Source: Roseburia rectibacter (GTDB taxonomy: Bacteria > Bacillota > Clostridia > Lachnospirales > Lachnospiraceae). Taken from it: a DNA stretch of 64,000 nt. Numbering within the stretch: the first letter of the stretch is position 1; every line of letters begins with the position of its first letter. Position numbers and translations under genes: made by a program. The stretch spans positions 298,501 through 362,500 of the forward strand of contig NZ_CP092473.1 of the NCBI RefSeq assembly GCF_014287515.2, given 5' to 3'. Shown one piece after another: positions 52,022 through 61,160 of this stretch. The notes beneath the pieces were generated by a model. That model was given only the letters and a program-made list of their open reading frames with translations. It had not been told where the DNA came from and did not search any database.

Positions 52022-53419
52022 ATGGCGAATTTAGCACTGACAGTAGAGAGAAAAGCATTCAGCGTCGCAATCGATGCTGCATTAAAAAGTTTGAACAAGG
52101 ATCGTGAGAAAGGATTATTACAGATCGTAGATCTTACAGAGAAATTTATGGGAGATAACTTCCGTAAAGAGGCTTATGACGGTGTAAGAAAAATGATTCA
52201 GAATCCGGATCACAAATGGATGCGTTATGTAAACCGTCTGTTAGATGAGACAGATCCGCATGTTGCGAAGATGACGGCATTAAACCTTGGATTTCAGGCT
52301 GCATTTTATGGAACAAAGACCATTCGTAAAATGAGAGAGGTTCATGGCTGCAATATTCCATGGCTGATCTTAATGGATCCAACTAGTGCATGTAACCTTC
52401 ACTGTACCGGATGCTGGGCAGCTGAGTACGGTAATAAATTAAATCTTTCCTTTGATGAACTTGACAGCATCGTAACACAGGGAAAAGAACTTGGTATTTA
52501 TTTTTACATGATGACTGGTGGAGAGCCGCTGGTTCGTAAAGCAGATATCATCAAACTTTGTGAGAAACACAATGACTGTGCATTCCACTGCTATACAAAC
52601 GGTACGCTCGTAGACCAGAAACTCTGCGATGATATGAAACGTGTCGGCAACCTTTCCTTATCCATCAGCCTTGAGGGATTTGAGGATGCGAACGATTTCC
52701 GCCGTGGAGAGGGCGTATATGATAAAGTTCTTCATGCAATGGATCTTTTACATGAGAACGGATTGATTTTCGGAAACAGTGTATGCTATACTAGCAAAAA
52801 CATGGATGCTGTTACATCTGACGAGTTCTTTGATCTTTTGATCGAGCATGGAAGCCGTTTCGCATGGTATTTCCATCTGATGCCGGTAGGTATGAAGGCA
52901 GCTCCGGATCTGATGCCGACCAAAGAACAGCGTGAATACATCTATCACAGAATCCGTGAGGTTCGTGCGATGGAAGGTGGAAAAGAGATCTTTGTTATGG
53001 ACTTCCAGAATGATGGAGAGTTCGTAGGCGGATGTATCGCAGGAGGAAGAAACTACTGCCACATCAACCCGAAGGGTGACGTGGAGCCTTGTGTATTTAT
53101 TCATTACTCCGGTGCAAATATCCGTGAGAAATCACTGTTAGAGTGCTTAAAACAGCCGTTATTCATGGCATACAGAGATAACCAGCCGTTCAATGAGAAT
53201 ATGCTTCGTCCATGCCCGATGCTTGAGAATCCTGAGATCTTACAGCGTATGGTACATGAAACAGGTGCACACTCCACAGATGTTGAGGAGGCAGAGCCGG
53301 TAGAACATTTATGTGGAAAATGTGAGGCATATGCATGTGAATGGAAAGAGACTGCAGACAGACTCTGGAAGGAGCATCCATACAAACAAAAAGGCTACAC
53401 CAATTTCAAAAAGAAATAA
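52022..53419 (+). CDS. Radical SAM protein with Cys-rich C-terminal (SPASM-like) region
   Basis: A 465-residue enzyme. An N-terminal helical region (about 1-110) leads to the radical SAM core with the cluster motif PTSACNLHCTGCWAAEYG (CxxxCxxC) at about 120-137, then the SAM-binding YFYMMTGGEPLVRK and GNLSLSISLEGFED. The C-terminal third is Cys-rich: GGCIAGGRNYCHINPKGDVE, VEPCVF, RPCPMLENPE and HLCGKCEAYACEW, consistent with auxiliary iron-sulfur clusters. ATG 52022 has GGAGG eight bases upstream. It precedes a flippase-like membrane protein and is controlled by a strong promoter with palindromes. The substrate is unknown, and a lipid or envelope substrate is inferred from neighbours. Confidence 0.85.
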   Translation: MANLALTVERKAFSVAIDAALKSLNKDREKGLLQIVDLTEKFMGDNFRKEAYDGVRKMIQNPDHKWMRYVNRLLDETDPHVAKMTALNLGFQAAFYGTKTIRKMREVHGCNIPWLILMDPTSACNLHCTGCWAAEYGNKLNLSFDELDSIVTQGKELGIYFYMMTGGEPLVRKADIIKLCEKHNDCAFHCYTNGTLVDQKLCDDMKRVGNLSLSISLEGFEDANDFRRGEGVYDKVLHAMDLLHENGLIFGNSVCYTSKNMDAVTSDEFFDLLIEHGSRFAWYFHLMPVGMKAAPDLMPTKEQREYIYHRIREVRAMEGGKEIFVMDFQNDGEFVGGCIAGGRNYCHINPKGDVEPCVFIHYSGANIREKSLLECLKQPLFMAYRDNQPFNENMLRPCPMLENPEILQRMVHETGAHSTDVEEAEPVEHLCGKCEAYACEWKETADRLWKEHPYKQKGYTNFKKK

Positions 53420-53468
53420 GTTTTGTTCACAGTTGCAGTGTGAGCAGCAATAATAAGGGGCGATTGTT

Positions 53469-54497
53469 ATCAGTAAAATACAAAAGCAGCTTTTAAAATG
53501 GGGACTGGTTCTGGCAGTCATTGGTATTATCGTGTATACTTTCCGTGATTCGGCAGGACCAATTTTAGAACAGTTAAAAAAAACATCACCGGCCGTTGTC
53601 ATTGGCATTTGTCTGATGGCAGCGGTATATCAGATCATAGAAGGCATTATCACGACCGTGCTCGCAAAGCAGTATCGGTCGTCTTTTGCATATAAAAATG
53701 GTATTACGAATGCGTTCCTTTGTTCTTTTTACCGGGTGGCAACGTTAGGAAGCGGTTCCGGAGTTGCAGCGATCATTTATCTGGGTGAGCATGGAATTGA
53801 ATATGGCGGGGGATTTGGACTGTATATGATACAGTATGCGCTCCACAAAATAAGCATTGCATTGTTTTCTGCAATCTTTTTTGTGATGAACTGGGAATTT
53901 ATGAGAAACTGGTTTGGTGATTATGCGGGACTTTTAGCTGCCGGATATGTGCTTACACTGGTGATAACACTTGGGTTGTTTTTATTCTGCTGTTCGAACC
54001 GGTTTCATCATCTGATCTGCCGGCTGCTTGACTTCGCAAATCAGAAATTTCATGGAAAATTTGAAATAATGGCAGAAGAGATCAAAAGGCAGTGCATGAT
54101 GCTTGAGGATGCTTCGAACCATCTGATGAAAAACAAAAAAGTTACCACAGAGGTGATCTTTCTTTGCCTGTTGAAATGCTGTTTCTGGTACGGAATACCG
54201 TATCTTCTTTTTAAAGGTGTCCGGTTTCAGGAAAATCCTGCACTGACTCTGGCGCAGGTGCTTGCGATCACGTCACTGTCTGTCATGCTTGCGGCAGTGA
54301 TTCCATCACCGGCAGGAATCGGATCGACAGAATTTGTTTTTACCAGCCTGTTTGCAGGGATCGTCGGGACAGGTATGGCGGGATCAGCGTCACTTCTGTA
54401 CCGTTTTGGCACATTTGTATTTCCATTTTTAGTGGGTACAGTTGTTGTGATTGTAAGGCATATCCGCAGGAAGAGAGCTTCTAAAGATCTCATCTGA
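53469..54497 (+). CDS. Flippase-like membrane protein (LPG synthase TM/UPF0104 family), non-canonical start
   Basis: A polytopic membrane protein of about 342 residues with eight or so helices, resembling the membrane half of MprF. It contains FYRVATLGSGSGVAAIIYL, YALHKISIALFSAIFF and VIPSPAGIGSTEFVFTSLF. After a TAA at 53454 the frame is open but holds no ATG, GTG or TTG until GTG 53532, which would remove the first membrane helix (WGLVLAVIGIIVYTF). AAGGGG lies eight bases before an ATC at 53469, the most likely initiator; ATT 53463 is too close. Downstream of the radical SAM gene by 49 bases, so cotranscribed. Confidence 0.75.
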   Translation: MSKIQKQLLKWGLVLAVIGIIVYTFRDSAGPILEQLKKTSPAVVIGICLMAAVYQIIEGIITTVLAKQYRSSFAYKNGITNAFLCSFYRVATLGSGSGVAAIIYLGEHGIEYGGGFGLYMIQYALHKISIALFSAIFFVMNWEFMRNWFGDYAGLLAAGYVLTLVITLGLFLFCCSNRFHHLICRLLDFANQKFHGKFEIMAEEIKRQCMMLEDASNHLMKNKKVTTEVIFLCLLKCCFWYGIPYLLFKGVRFQENPALTLAQVLAITSLSVMLAAVIPSPAGIGSTEFVFTSLFAGIVGTGMAGSASLLYRFGTFVFPFLVGTVVVIVRHIRRKRASKDLI

Positions 54498-54596
54498 AAA
54501 GATTAGTTGTAATCTCAAAGTAAATATAGTAATATGAATAAAGGCACAAAACAGATAGTATACTGTATTTAAAACTGAATGAGGGAGGAGTTTCGT

Positions 54597-55529
54597 ATGC
54601 CGGGAGTAATTGTAGCACTTATTATTTTAATCATTGTGGCACTGCTTATCGCTGTATCCTGTGTAAAGATCGTTCCACAGGCAACTGCATGCGTGGTAGA
54701 GCGTCTGGGAGGTTATCTTGCAACATGGTCTGTAGGTATTCATTTTAAAGCACCGTTTATCGACCGTGTGGCAAAAAGAGTTGTATTGAAAGAACAGGTG
54801 GTGGATTTCCCGCCGCAGCCGGTTATCACAAAAGATAACGTAACGATGCAGATCGATACTGTTGTATATTTCCAGATCACAGACCCGAAGCTTTATGCAT
54901 ATGGAGTGGAAAATCCGATCATGGCGATCGAGAATCTGACAGCAACAACACTGCGTAACATCATTGGTGATCTTGAACTTGATGAGACACTGACATCGAG
55001 AGAGACAATCAACACGAAGATGAGATCTTCTTTAGATGTTGCGACTGATCCATGGGGAATCAAAGTCAACCGTGTTGAGTTAAAGAATATCATCCCGCCT
55101 GCAGCGATCCAGGATGCGATGGAGAAACAGATGAAGGCAGAGCGTGAGCGACGTGAAGCGATCCTGCGTGCAGAGGGTGAAAAGAAATCAACAGTCCTCG
55201 TTGCAGAAGGTAAGAAAGAATCTGCAATTCTTGACGCAGAGGCAGAGAAACAGGCAGCAATTTTACGTGCAGAGGCAAAGAAAGAGGCAACGATCCGCGA
55301 GGCAGAAGGTCAGGCAGAAGCTATTCTTAAGATCCAGCAGGCAAACGCAGATGGACTTCGTATGATCAAAGAAGCAGCACCGGATCAGAACGTGATCCAG
55401 TTAAAGAGCTTAGAGGCGTTTGCAAAAGCAGCAGACGGAAAAGCAACCAAGATCATCATTCCATCTGAGATTCAGGGAATCGCCGGTCTTGCAAAATCTG
55501 TTACGGAAATTGCAGCAGATCATAAATAA
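54597..55529 (+). CDS. SPFH/Band 7 (stomatin-like) protein
   Basis: A 310-residue membrane-anchored protein. One N-terminal helix (about 4-24) is followed by the SPFH domain (QATACVVERLGGYLATW through NRVELKNIIPPAAIQDAM, about 30-170) and a long coiled coil of Ala/Glu/Lys repeats (REAILRAEGEKKSTVLVAEG, about 175-255), ending in a short beta tail. It oligomerises in membrane domains. Its usual partner NfeD is encoded 6 kb away at 48217. ATG 54597 has GGAGG eight bases upstream. Confidence 0.93.
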   Translation: MPGVIVALIILIIVALLIAVSCVKIVPQATACVVERLGGYLATWSVGIHFKAPFIDRVAKRVVLKEQVVDFPPQPVITKDNVTMQIDTVVYFQITDPKLYAYGVENPIMAIENLTATTLRNIIGDLELDETLTSRETINTKMRSSLDVATDPWGIKVNRVELKNIIPPAAIQDAMEKQMKAERERREAILRAEGEKKSTVLVAEGKKESAILDAEAEKQAAILRAEAKKEATIREAEGQAEAILKIQQANADGLRMIKEAAPDQNVIQLKSLEAFAKAADGKATKIIIPSEIQGIAGLAKSVTEIAADHK

Positions 55530-55548
55530 AATCAAAAAAGGTTATCAG

Positions 55549-55579
55549 AACGGATGGTGCGCATGTTGTACCATCCGTT
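55549..55579. other. 10-bp hairpin without T-tail before argF
   Basis: AACGGATGGT (55549-55558) pairs perfectly with ACCATCCGTT (55570-55579). On the plus strand no T-run follows; on the minus strand a TTTTTT run lies a few bases beyond. It may end or stabilise the SPFH transcript or serve as an operator for argF. Confidence 0.55.
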
Positions 55580-55628
55580 GTGGCATAAAAAGATAATATA
55601 CACAGCCATGTAAAGGAGAGAGAAAGAC

Positions 55629-56633
55629 ATGAATTTAAAAGGACGTAATTTTTTAAAATTAATGGATTTTACACCAGAAGAGATTACATATATGATCGAC
55701 CTTGCAGCGGATCTGAAAGCAAAGAAAAAACAGGGTATTGCGCATGATTGTCTGACAGGAAAAAATATCGCACTTATTTTTGAAAAGACAAGCACCAGGA
55801 CACGTTGTTCTTTTGAGGTGGCAGCCCATGATCTTGGCATGCATGTAACTTACTTAGATCCTTCGGGTTCCCAGATCGGCAAAAAAGAGAGCATTCCGGA
55901 TACCGCTCGTGTGTTGGGACATATGTTTGATGGTATTGAATATCGTGGATATGGACAGGATATCGTGGAAGAGCTCGCAGAATATGCCGGTGTGCCGGTA
56001 TGGAATGGTCTGACCAATGAATTTCATCCGACTCAGATGCTTGCCGATATGCTGACGATCCGTGAGCATCTTGGCAGATTAAAAGGTGTGAGACTGGTTT
56101 ACATGGGTGATGCCCGCTATAATATGGGTAATTCCCTGATGGTGACCTGTGCAAAACTTGGTATGGATTTTGTTGCATGCACAAGCAAAAAGTATTTCCC
56201 GGATGCAAAACTGGTAGAGTACTGTGAAGGTGTTGCAAAAGAGACAGGAGCAACCATTACACTGACAGAAGATGTCAAAGAGGGCACAAAAGACGCAGAT
56301 GTTATTTATACGGATGTATGGGTATCCATGGGTGAACCGGATGAGATCTGGGAGGAACGTCTTCATGATCTGATGCCATATCAGGTAAATGCGAAAGCTA
56401 TGGCAAATGCAAAACCGGATGCCATTTTCATGCACTGTCTGCCTGCATTCCATGACTTAAAGACCAAGATCGGCAAAGAAGTTTATGAGAAGTTTGGTTA
56501 CAGTGAATTAGAAGTAACGGATGAAGTATTTGAGAGTAAACAGTCTGTCGTATTTGATGAGGCAGAAAACCGTATGCATACGATCAAAGCAGTCATGTTT
56601 GCAACACTTGGTGGAGAACAGTGTGAAAAATAA
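55629..56633 (+). CDS. argF: Ornithine carbamoyltransferase
   Basis: A 334-residue enzyme that makes citrulline from ornithine and carbamoyl phosphate. Motifs are [20 protein letters not shown] (carbamoyl phosphate site), [45 protein letters not shown] (ornithine side) and MHCLPAFHD. The anabolic (argF) or catabolic (arcB) role cannot be decided from sequence, as no arginine deiminase or other arg genes are here. GGAGAG precedes the ATG. birA follows after 29 bases. Confidence 0.96.
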   Translation: MNLKGRNFLKLMDFTPEEITYMIDLAADLKAKKKQGIAHDCLTGKNIALIFEKTSTRTRCSFEVAAHDLGMHVTYLDPSGSQIGKKESIPDTARVLGHMFDGIEYRGYGQDIVEELAEYAGVPVWNGLTNEFHPTQMLADMLTIREHLGRLKGVRLVYMGDARYNMGNSLMVTCAKLGMDFVACTSKKYFPDAKLVEYCEGVAKETGATITLTEDVKEGTKDADVIYTDVWVSMGEPDEIWEERLHDLMPYQVNAKAMANAKPDAIFMHCLPAFHDLKTKIGKEVYEKFGYSELEVTDEVFESKQSVVFDEAENRMHTIKAVMFATLGGEQCEK

Positions 56634-56662
56634 GTGTATCAGACAAAAATGGAGGACACTAG

Positions 56663-57640
56663 ATGAGGACGCAGCTACTAGCGGCATTAAAGGAAGCTGA
56701 TGATTATATTTCCGGACAGGAACTGTGTGAGCGTTTCGGCGTATCGCGCACTGCAATCTGGAAAGCGGTAAAACAGTTAAAAGAAGCGGGATATGTGATC
56801 GAGGCGGTGCAGAATAAAGGATACAAGATCGTGTCGACACCGGATTGTCTGAATAAGGCAGAATTGGAAAGCATCCGGAAAACAAAATGGGCAGGACGTG
56901 AGATCTTTTATTTTGATACGATAGATTCTACCAATACAAAAGCAAAACAGCTTGCAGAGGAAGGTCATCCGACCGGTACACTGGTCGTTGCGGAGAAGCA
57001 GGAAGCCGGACGCGGCCGCCGTGGAAGAGGATTTGAATCTCCGGCAGGAGTCGGAATATTTATGACGCTGGTGCTCAAACCGGATTTTGCCCCTGACCGT
57101 GCTTCCATGCTGACACTGATCGCAGCACTTGCGGTATCGAAAGCGATATCGGAGAAAACAGGCGTAGACGCAGGTATTAAGTGGCCGAATGACATTGTGA
57201 TGAACGGCAGAAAAGTCTGCGGAATCTTAACGGAGATGAGTGCACAGTTAGATTACATCAATCATGTTGTCATTGGAATCGGTATCAATGTCCGGAATCA
57301 ATCATTTCCAAAAGAGATTGAACAGATAGCAACCTCGATCCTGATGGAGACCGGTTTACGTGTGAACCGCGCAGAACTGATCGAGGCAGTATTAGAGCAG
57401 TTCGAACGATATTATGAGATATTCTTAGAGACGGAAGATTTAAGCGGCCTGGTAAAAGAATACAATGCGCACCTGATCAATATGCAAAAACAGGTCAGAG
57501 TGTTAGATCCAAAAGAGCCTTATGAGGCGAAAGCAATGGGAATCACGCCGCATGGCGAACTGATCGTGGATACTTGGGAAGGCAGAAAACTGGTATCCTC
57601 CGGCGAAGTTTCCGTGAGAGGAGTATACGGATATGTCTGA
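56663..57640 (+). CDS. birA: Bifunctional biotin ligase/biotin repressor BirA
   Basis: A 325-residue protein. The N-terminal winged helix (about 1-60, YISGQELCERFGVSRTAIWK) is followed by the biotin ligase core with STNTKAKQLAEEGHPTGTL, GRGRRGRGFESPAGVGIFMT (biotinyl-AMP site) and KWPNDIVMNGRKVCGIL, and a C-terminal SH3-like cap (EAKAMGITPHGELIVDTW). The presence of the HTH suggests that it also regulates biotin genes; no biotin operator was seen here. It overlaps the next gene by eight bases. Confidence 0.95.
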   Translation: MRTQLLAALKEADDYISGQELCERFGVSRTAIWKAVKQLKEAGYVIEAVQNKGYKIVSTPDCLNKAELESIRKTKWAGREIFYFDTIDSTNTKAKQLAEEGHPTGTLVVAEKQEAGRGRRGRGFESPAGVGIFMTLVLKPDFAPDRASMLTLIAALAVSKAISEKTGVDAGIKWPNDIVMNGRKVCGILTEMSAQLDYINHVVIGIGINVRNQSFPKEIEQIATSILMETGLRVNRAELIEAVLEQFERYYEIFLETEDLSGLVKEYNAHLINMQKQVRVLDPKEPYEAKAMGITPHGELIVDTWEGRKLVSSGEVSVRGVYGYV

Positions 57641-57974
57641 GAGAGAAGAAGTGGTGCTCTGCGGAGCGAGCGCTTACAATAAAAAATTTTATCTGAATCA
57701 GGATTTCAAGGGACTTCCGGATTCGATCAAAGATGAATTAAAGATCATGTGTGTTCTTTTTACGGAAGATATTGGTGGTATTTTTCAGGTAGTCTTTGAT
57801 GAGGAGGGCAATCTGGAGTTTCGTACTTCCAGTGATGAGAATGATCTTTTATATGATGAGATCGGCTGTGGGTTAAAGATACGTGAACTGCAGCGTACAA
57901 AAGAAGAACTGCTTCGTGCTTTGGAAATGTATTATAAAGTGCTATATATTGGCATGGACGAATCAGAAATGTAA
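57633..57974 (+). CDS. Small conserved protein of unknown function (113 aa)
   Basis: I cannot assign a function. It is an acidic alpha/beta protein without membrane segments, starting with a short polar lead (MSEREEVVLCGASAYNKKFY) and ending in a long helix (IRELQRTKEELLRALEMYYK). It resembles what I remember as DUF6145 of Lachnospiraceae. It overlaps birA by eight bases and precedes coaX by 21 bases, so it belongs to the birA-coaX-dusB unit. Confidence 0.75.
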   Translation: MSEREEVVLCGASAYNKKFYLNQDFKGLPDSIKDELKIMCVLFTEDIGGIFQVVFDEEGNLEFRTSSDENDLLYDEIGCGLKIRELQRTKEELLRALEMYYKVLYIGMDESEM

Positions 57975-57995
57975 AGAAAAAGGTAGGAAAATACG

Positions 57996-58787
57996 ATGGT
58001 AATCACGATTGACGTAGGAAATACAAATATCACAGTGGGTGTATTCCGTGGGGATGAGGTAATGGCAAGTTTTCGTATCACGACGAAGATGCCGCGTACA
58101 TCGGACGAGTATGGAATGCTTTTGTCAAATCTGTTAGAGCAGAATAAGATCAGACATGATGACATCGAGGATGCAATCATAGCTTCTGTTGTTCCAAATG
58201 TTATGCATTCCTTAGAGGGTGCGATCATCAAATATTTTGGTATCAATCCGATCATTGTGGAGCCGGGTACCAAAACAGGAATCCGCGTGGTAACCGAGAA
58301 CCCGCGGCAGATCGGTGCAGACCGTATCGTGGATGCGGCAGCAGCATATGAGCTGTATGGCGGACCGGTACTGGTACTTGATTTTGGCACTGCCACTACG
58401 TATGATCTGGTCGATAAAAACGGAGCATTTGTTTCCGGGGTAACTGCACCGGGAATCCGCATTTCTGCAAAAGCGTTGTGGGAAGATGCGGCAAAACTGC
58501 CGGAGATCGAGATCCGCAAACCGGAGAGCATTCTTGCAAAAGAAACGATCTCAAGTATGCAGGCAGGACTGGTATATGGACAGATCGGACAGACAGAATA
58601 TATTGTAAAAAATATGATCAGAGAGGCTGACATGGGAGAGGTCAAGGTGGTCGCAACCGGCGGTCTTGGACGTATCATTGCAAATGAGACAGATGTGATC
58701 GATGTATACGATCCGAACCTGACTTTAAAAGGAATGAACCTTATTTATAAGAAACAGAATCGTAAATCCGGTAAGATCAGGAAATAA
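57996..58787 (+). CDS. coaX: Type III pantothenate kinase
   Basis: A 263-residue kinase making 4'-phosphopantothenate, the first step of coenzyme A synthesis. Family motifs include [15 protein letters not shown] (phosphate loop), [33 protein letters not shown] (pantothenate site) and [20 protein letters not shown] (catalytic Asp region), with ATGGLGRII near the C-terminus. Size is normal. AAAAGGTAGG precedes the ATG. It follows birA and the small unknown gene, as in many Firmicutes. Confidence 0.95.
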   Translation: MVITIDVGNTNITVGVFRGDEVMASFRITTKMPRTSDEYGMLLSNLLEQNKIRHDDIEDAIIASVVPNVMHSLEGAIIKYFGINPIIVEPGTKTGIRVVTENPRQIGADRIVDAAAAYELYGGPVLVLDFGTATTYDLVDKNGAFVSGVTAPGIRISAKALWEDAAKLPEIEIRKPESILAKETISSMQAGLVYGQIGQTEYIVKNMIREADMGEVKVVATGGLGRIIANETDVIDVYDPNLTLKGMNLIYKKQNRKSGKIRK

Positions 58788-58860
58788 GAGATATTTGATC
58801 GGGAGATTCAGGATACCTGAATTGGATATGAGAGAGTAAATTATTTAGGAAAATGGTGGT

Positions 58861-59844
58861 ATGGGAGAGATCAGACGACTTAAGATTGGAAATGTAACGT
58901 TAGAAAATAACCTGATACTAGCACCGATGGCAGGCGTAACAGACCTGCCATTTCGTTTGCTTTGCAAGGAACAGGGAGCAGGGCTGCTTTGCATGGAGAT
59001 GGTGAGTGCAAAAGCGATTCTCTATAAAAACAGAAATACCGAAGAGCTGTTAACGATCGATAAGCGGGAAAATCCGGTGTCGCTTCAGCTGTTTGGTTCT
59101 GATCCGGATATCATGAGTGAGATCGCGAAACAGATTGAGGACAGACCGTTTGATATTTTAGATATCAACATGGGCTGCCCGGTGCCGAAAGTAGTCAACA
59201 ACGGTGATGGTTCTGCACTGATGAAAAATCCAAAACTTGCCGGAGAGATTATTGAAAAGACAGCGCGGGCAATCAAAAAACCGGTTACAGTGAAAATCAG
59301 GAAAGGTTTTGATGAGGAGCATGTCAATGCGGTTGAGATGGCACACATTGCACAGGAATCCGGTGCAGCGGCAGTGGCGGTCCATGGCAGGACGAGATCG
59401 CAGTTTTACTCCGGAAAAGCCGACTGGGATATCATAAGACAGGTAAAAGAAGCGGTCTCGATACCGGTCATCGGAAACGGTGATATCTTAACAGCAAAAG
59501 ATGTGATCGCGATGCAGAAACAGACCGGCTGCGACGGCTTTATGATCGCACGCGGCGCCGAGGGCAATCCGTGGATCTTTGCACAGATTCTTCATTATTT
59601 TAAGACGGGGGAAGAACTCCCGAAACCGACTTTTGAGGAAGTGACACAGATGCTCCTTCGGCATGCCCGTATGCAGCTTGAATTTAAAGGCGAATATACT
59701 GGTATCCGTGAGATCAGGAAACATGCCGCCTGGTATACAGCCGGCTACCGTAACTCTTCTAAGCTGCGGGGCAGGATCAACGAGGTGGAGACATATGAGC
59801 AGCTTGAGGCATTGTTTCAGGAGGTTTGCGGTTTTATGGCATGA
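58861..59844 (+). CDS. dusB: tRNA-dihydrouridine synthase
   Basis: A 327-residue flavoenzyme that reduces uridines in tRNA. The core shows LAPMAGVTDLPFRLLCKEQG (FMN site), NPVSLQLFGSDPDIM, DINMGCPVPKVVNNGDGSAL with the catalytic Cys, VTVKIRKGFDEEHVN, AVHGRTRSQFYSGKADW and GNGDILTAKDV, then the helical tRNA-binding domain (RHARMQLEFKGEYTGIREIR). The start ATG 58861 has a weak GGTGGT site just upstream. It is part of the birA to lysS gene string. Confidence 0.95.
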   Translation: MGEIRRLKIGNVTLENNLILAPMAGVTDLPFRLLCKEQGAGLLCMEMVSAKAILYKNRNTEELLTIDKRENPVSLQLFGSDPDIMSEIAKQIEDRPFDILDINMGCPVPKVVNNGDGSALMKNPKLAGEIIEKTARAIKKPVTVKIRKGFDEEHVNAVEMAHIAQESGAAAVAVHGRTRSQFYSGKADWDIIRQVKEAVSIPVIGNGDILTAKDVIAMQKQTGCDGFMIARGAEGNPWIFAQILHYFKTGEELPKPTFEEVTQMLLRHARMQLEFKGEYTGIREIRKHAAWYTAGYRNSSKLRGRINEVETYEQLEALFQEVCGFMA

Positions 59845-60010
59845 TCCGAGTGCCAAAAGGCGATTCGTGACTTAGCGACTGGCAGAAAAATTCAATCCGG
59901 TAAAGTTAAAATGAAGGAAACAAAAAAGACATAAGTAAAATTCCGGAAAAAGTACTGAATCAGAAAATGCTGTCATAAAGATGGAAAAAGGAATATGACG
60001 GAGAAGCGCG

Positions 60011-60550
60011 ATGTACTTTTCCAATGAATTTTTATATGATTTTAAACCAGTGTACGAAGGCATTCTTGCGGCAAAAAGTGTGAAGCCGGAGTGCGCGATT
60101 GTCGAGGTGATCGATGAGGAACCGGATGGAGCAGGGATGTTTGAGCCGGCAGGGACGCTCGATGTGCTGGAGCAGATCGGGGATGAGCTTAATGCGCTTA
60201 CAATTTATACAGACCGGCCTGCATATTTTCATGAGTTTGCAGAGACAATGTATGAGAAGACCGGACTGGTTTCACTTATCGTATCGAAAAAGCGTCTTGG
60301 ATTAGCAAAGAATAAGGAAAAAAACAGCAGTATTTTTCTGCTTGATTTTGAATGGAACAGTGCTTTGTATGAAAAACAGATCGCGTTGGGAAAACATTAT
60401 ATTCCAATCCATAAAAAAACCTGGCGAACAGCCGAAAATCTTGACATAGCAGTACCTATCGGTTATAATACTGTGATTGTTAAGAGACCAAAAAAGAAAA
60501 CGGGGGCGCCGTGGCAGGACAGATTTGAGAAGGCTTTTTATCGTTCATAG
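60011..60550 (+). CDS. Conserved hypothetical protein (179 aa)
   Basis: I do not recognise the fold. The protein is soluble and mixed alpha/beta, beginning MYFSNEFLYDFKPVYEGILA, with an acidic stretch in the first third and a basic C-terminal end (VKRPKKKTGAPWQDRFEKAF). It is placed between dusB and greA. A pattern of strands with short helices and a VSLIVSKKRLGLA segment suggests a small nucleotide- or RNA-related protein, but this is only inference. GGAGAAGCG precedes the ATG. The 166-base gap before it holds no recognised element. Confidence 0.7.
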   Translation: MYFSNEFLYDFKPVYEGILAAKSVKPECAIVEVIDEEPDGAGMFEPAGTLDVLEQIGDELNALTIYTDRPAYFHEFAETMYEKTGLVSLIVSKKRLGLAKNKEKNSSIFLLDFEWNSALYEKQIALGKHYIPIHKKTWRTAENLDIAVPIGYNTVIVKRPKKKTGAPWQDRFEKAFYRS

Positions 60551-60622
60551 CGTCTGGCGCAAGGCTTTGTGCCGCCGTATACATGAACCGAACAATAATT
60601 ATTATAAAGAAGGGTAAATGCA

Positions 60623-61102
60623 ATGGACAAGAAAAACATTCTGACTTACGAGGGACTCAAGAAACTGGAAGACGAATTAGAGAACTTAAAGGTTGTAAGA
60701 AGAAAAGAAGTTTCACAGAAGATCAAAGAGGCAAGAGAGCAGGGAGACTTATCTGAGAACGCTGAGTACGACGCTGCAAAGGACGAGCAGAGAGACATCG
60801 AAGCACGTATTGAAGAACTTGAGAAAATCTTAAAGAATGCAGAAGTAGTTGTCGAGGAAGAGGCTGATCTTGATAAAGTAAGCATCGGATGCAGCGTAAA
60901 GATCCTTGACTGCGAATTTGATGAGGAATTAGAGTATAAGATTGTTGGTTCTACCGAGGCTAACAGCTTAAAAGGCAAGATTTCCAACGAATCACCGGTT
61001 GGTAAGGCACTGCTTGGCAAACAGGTAGGTGATACCGTTACTGTTGAGACACCGGCAGGAGAGTTTTCATACAAAGTGCTTTCAATTCACAGAGCAAACT
61101 AA
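60623..61102 (+). CDS. greA: Transcription elongation factor GreA
   Basis: A 159-residue protein that rescues backtracked RNA polymerase by stimulating transcript cleavage. The N-terminal antiparallel coiled coil ([20 protein letters not shown] to [13 protein letters not shown], about 6-75) has the acidic tip [15 protein letters not shown]; the C-terminal FKBP-like domain contains [20 protein letters not shown]. Length and order are standard. AGAAGGG precedes the ATG, and lysS follows after 58 bases. Confidence 0.97.
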   Translation: MDKKNILTYEGLKKLEDELENLKVVRRKEVSQKIKEAREQGDLSENAEYDAAKDEQRDIEARIEELEKILKNAEVVVEEEADLDKVSIGCSVKILDCEFDEELEYKIVGSTEANSLKGKISNESPVGKALLGKQVGDTVTVETPAGEFSYKVLSIHRAN

Positions 61103-61160
61103 GAGATATGATAGTCGGGCAGAAAGACTGTCCGGGGAATAAAACAAGTGGAGGATAAAC

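Noticed and set aside
55549..55579. T-box or arginine riboswitch before argF
   Set aside because: Only a single short hairpin is present; no T-box consensus or second structure was found.
57932..58678. A 248-codon minus-strand frame opposite coaX
   Set aside because: It mirrors the codon pattern of coaX and gives a Ser/Thr/Ile-rich product without motifs.
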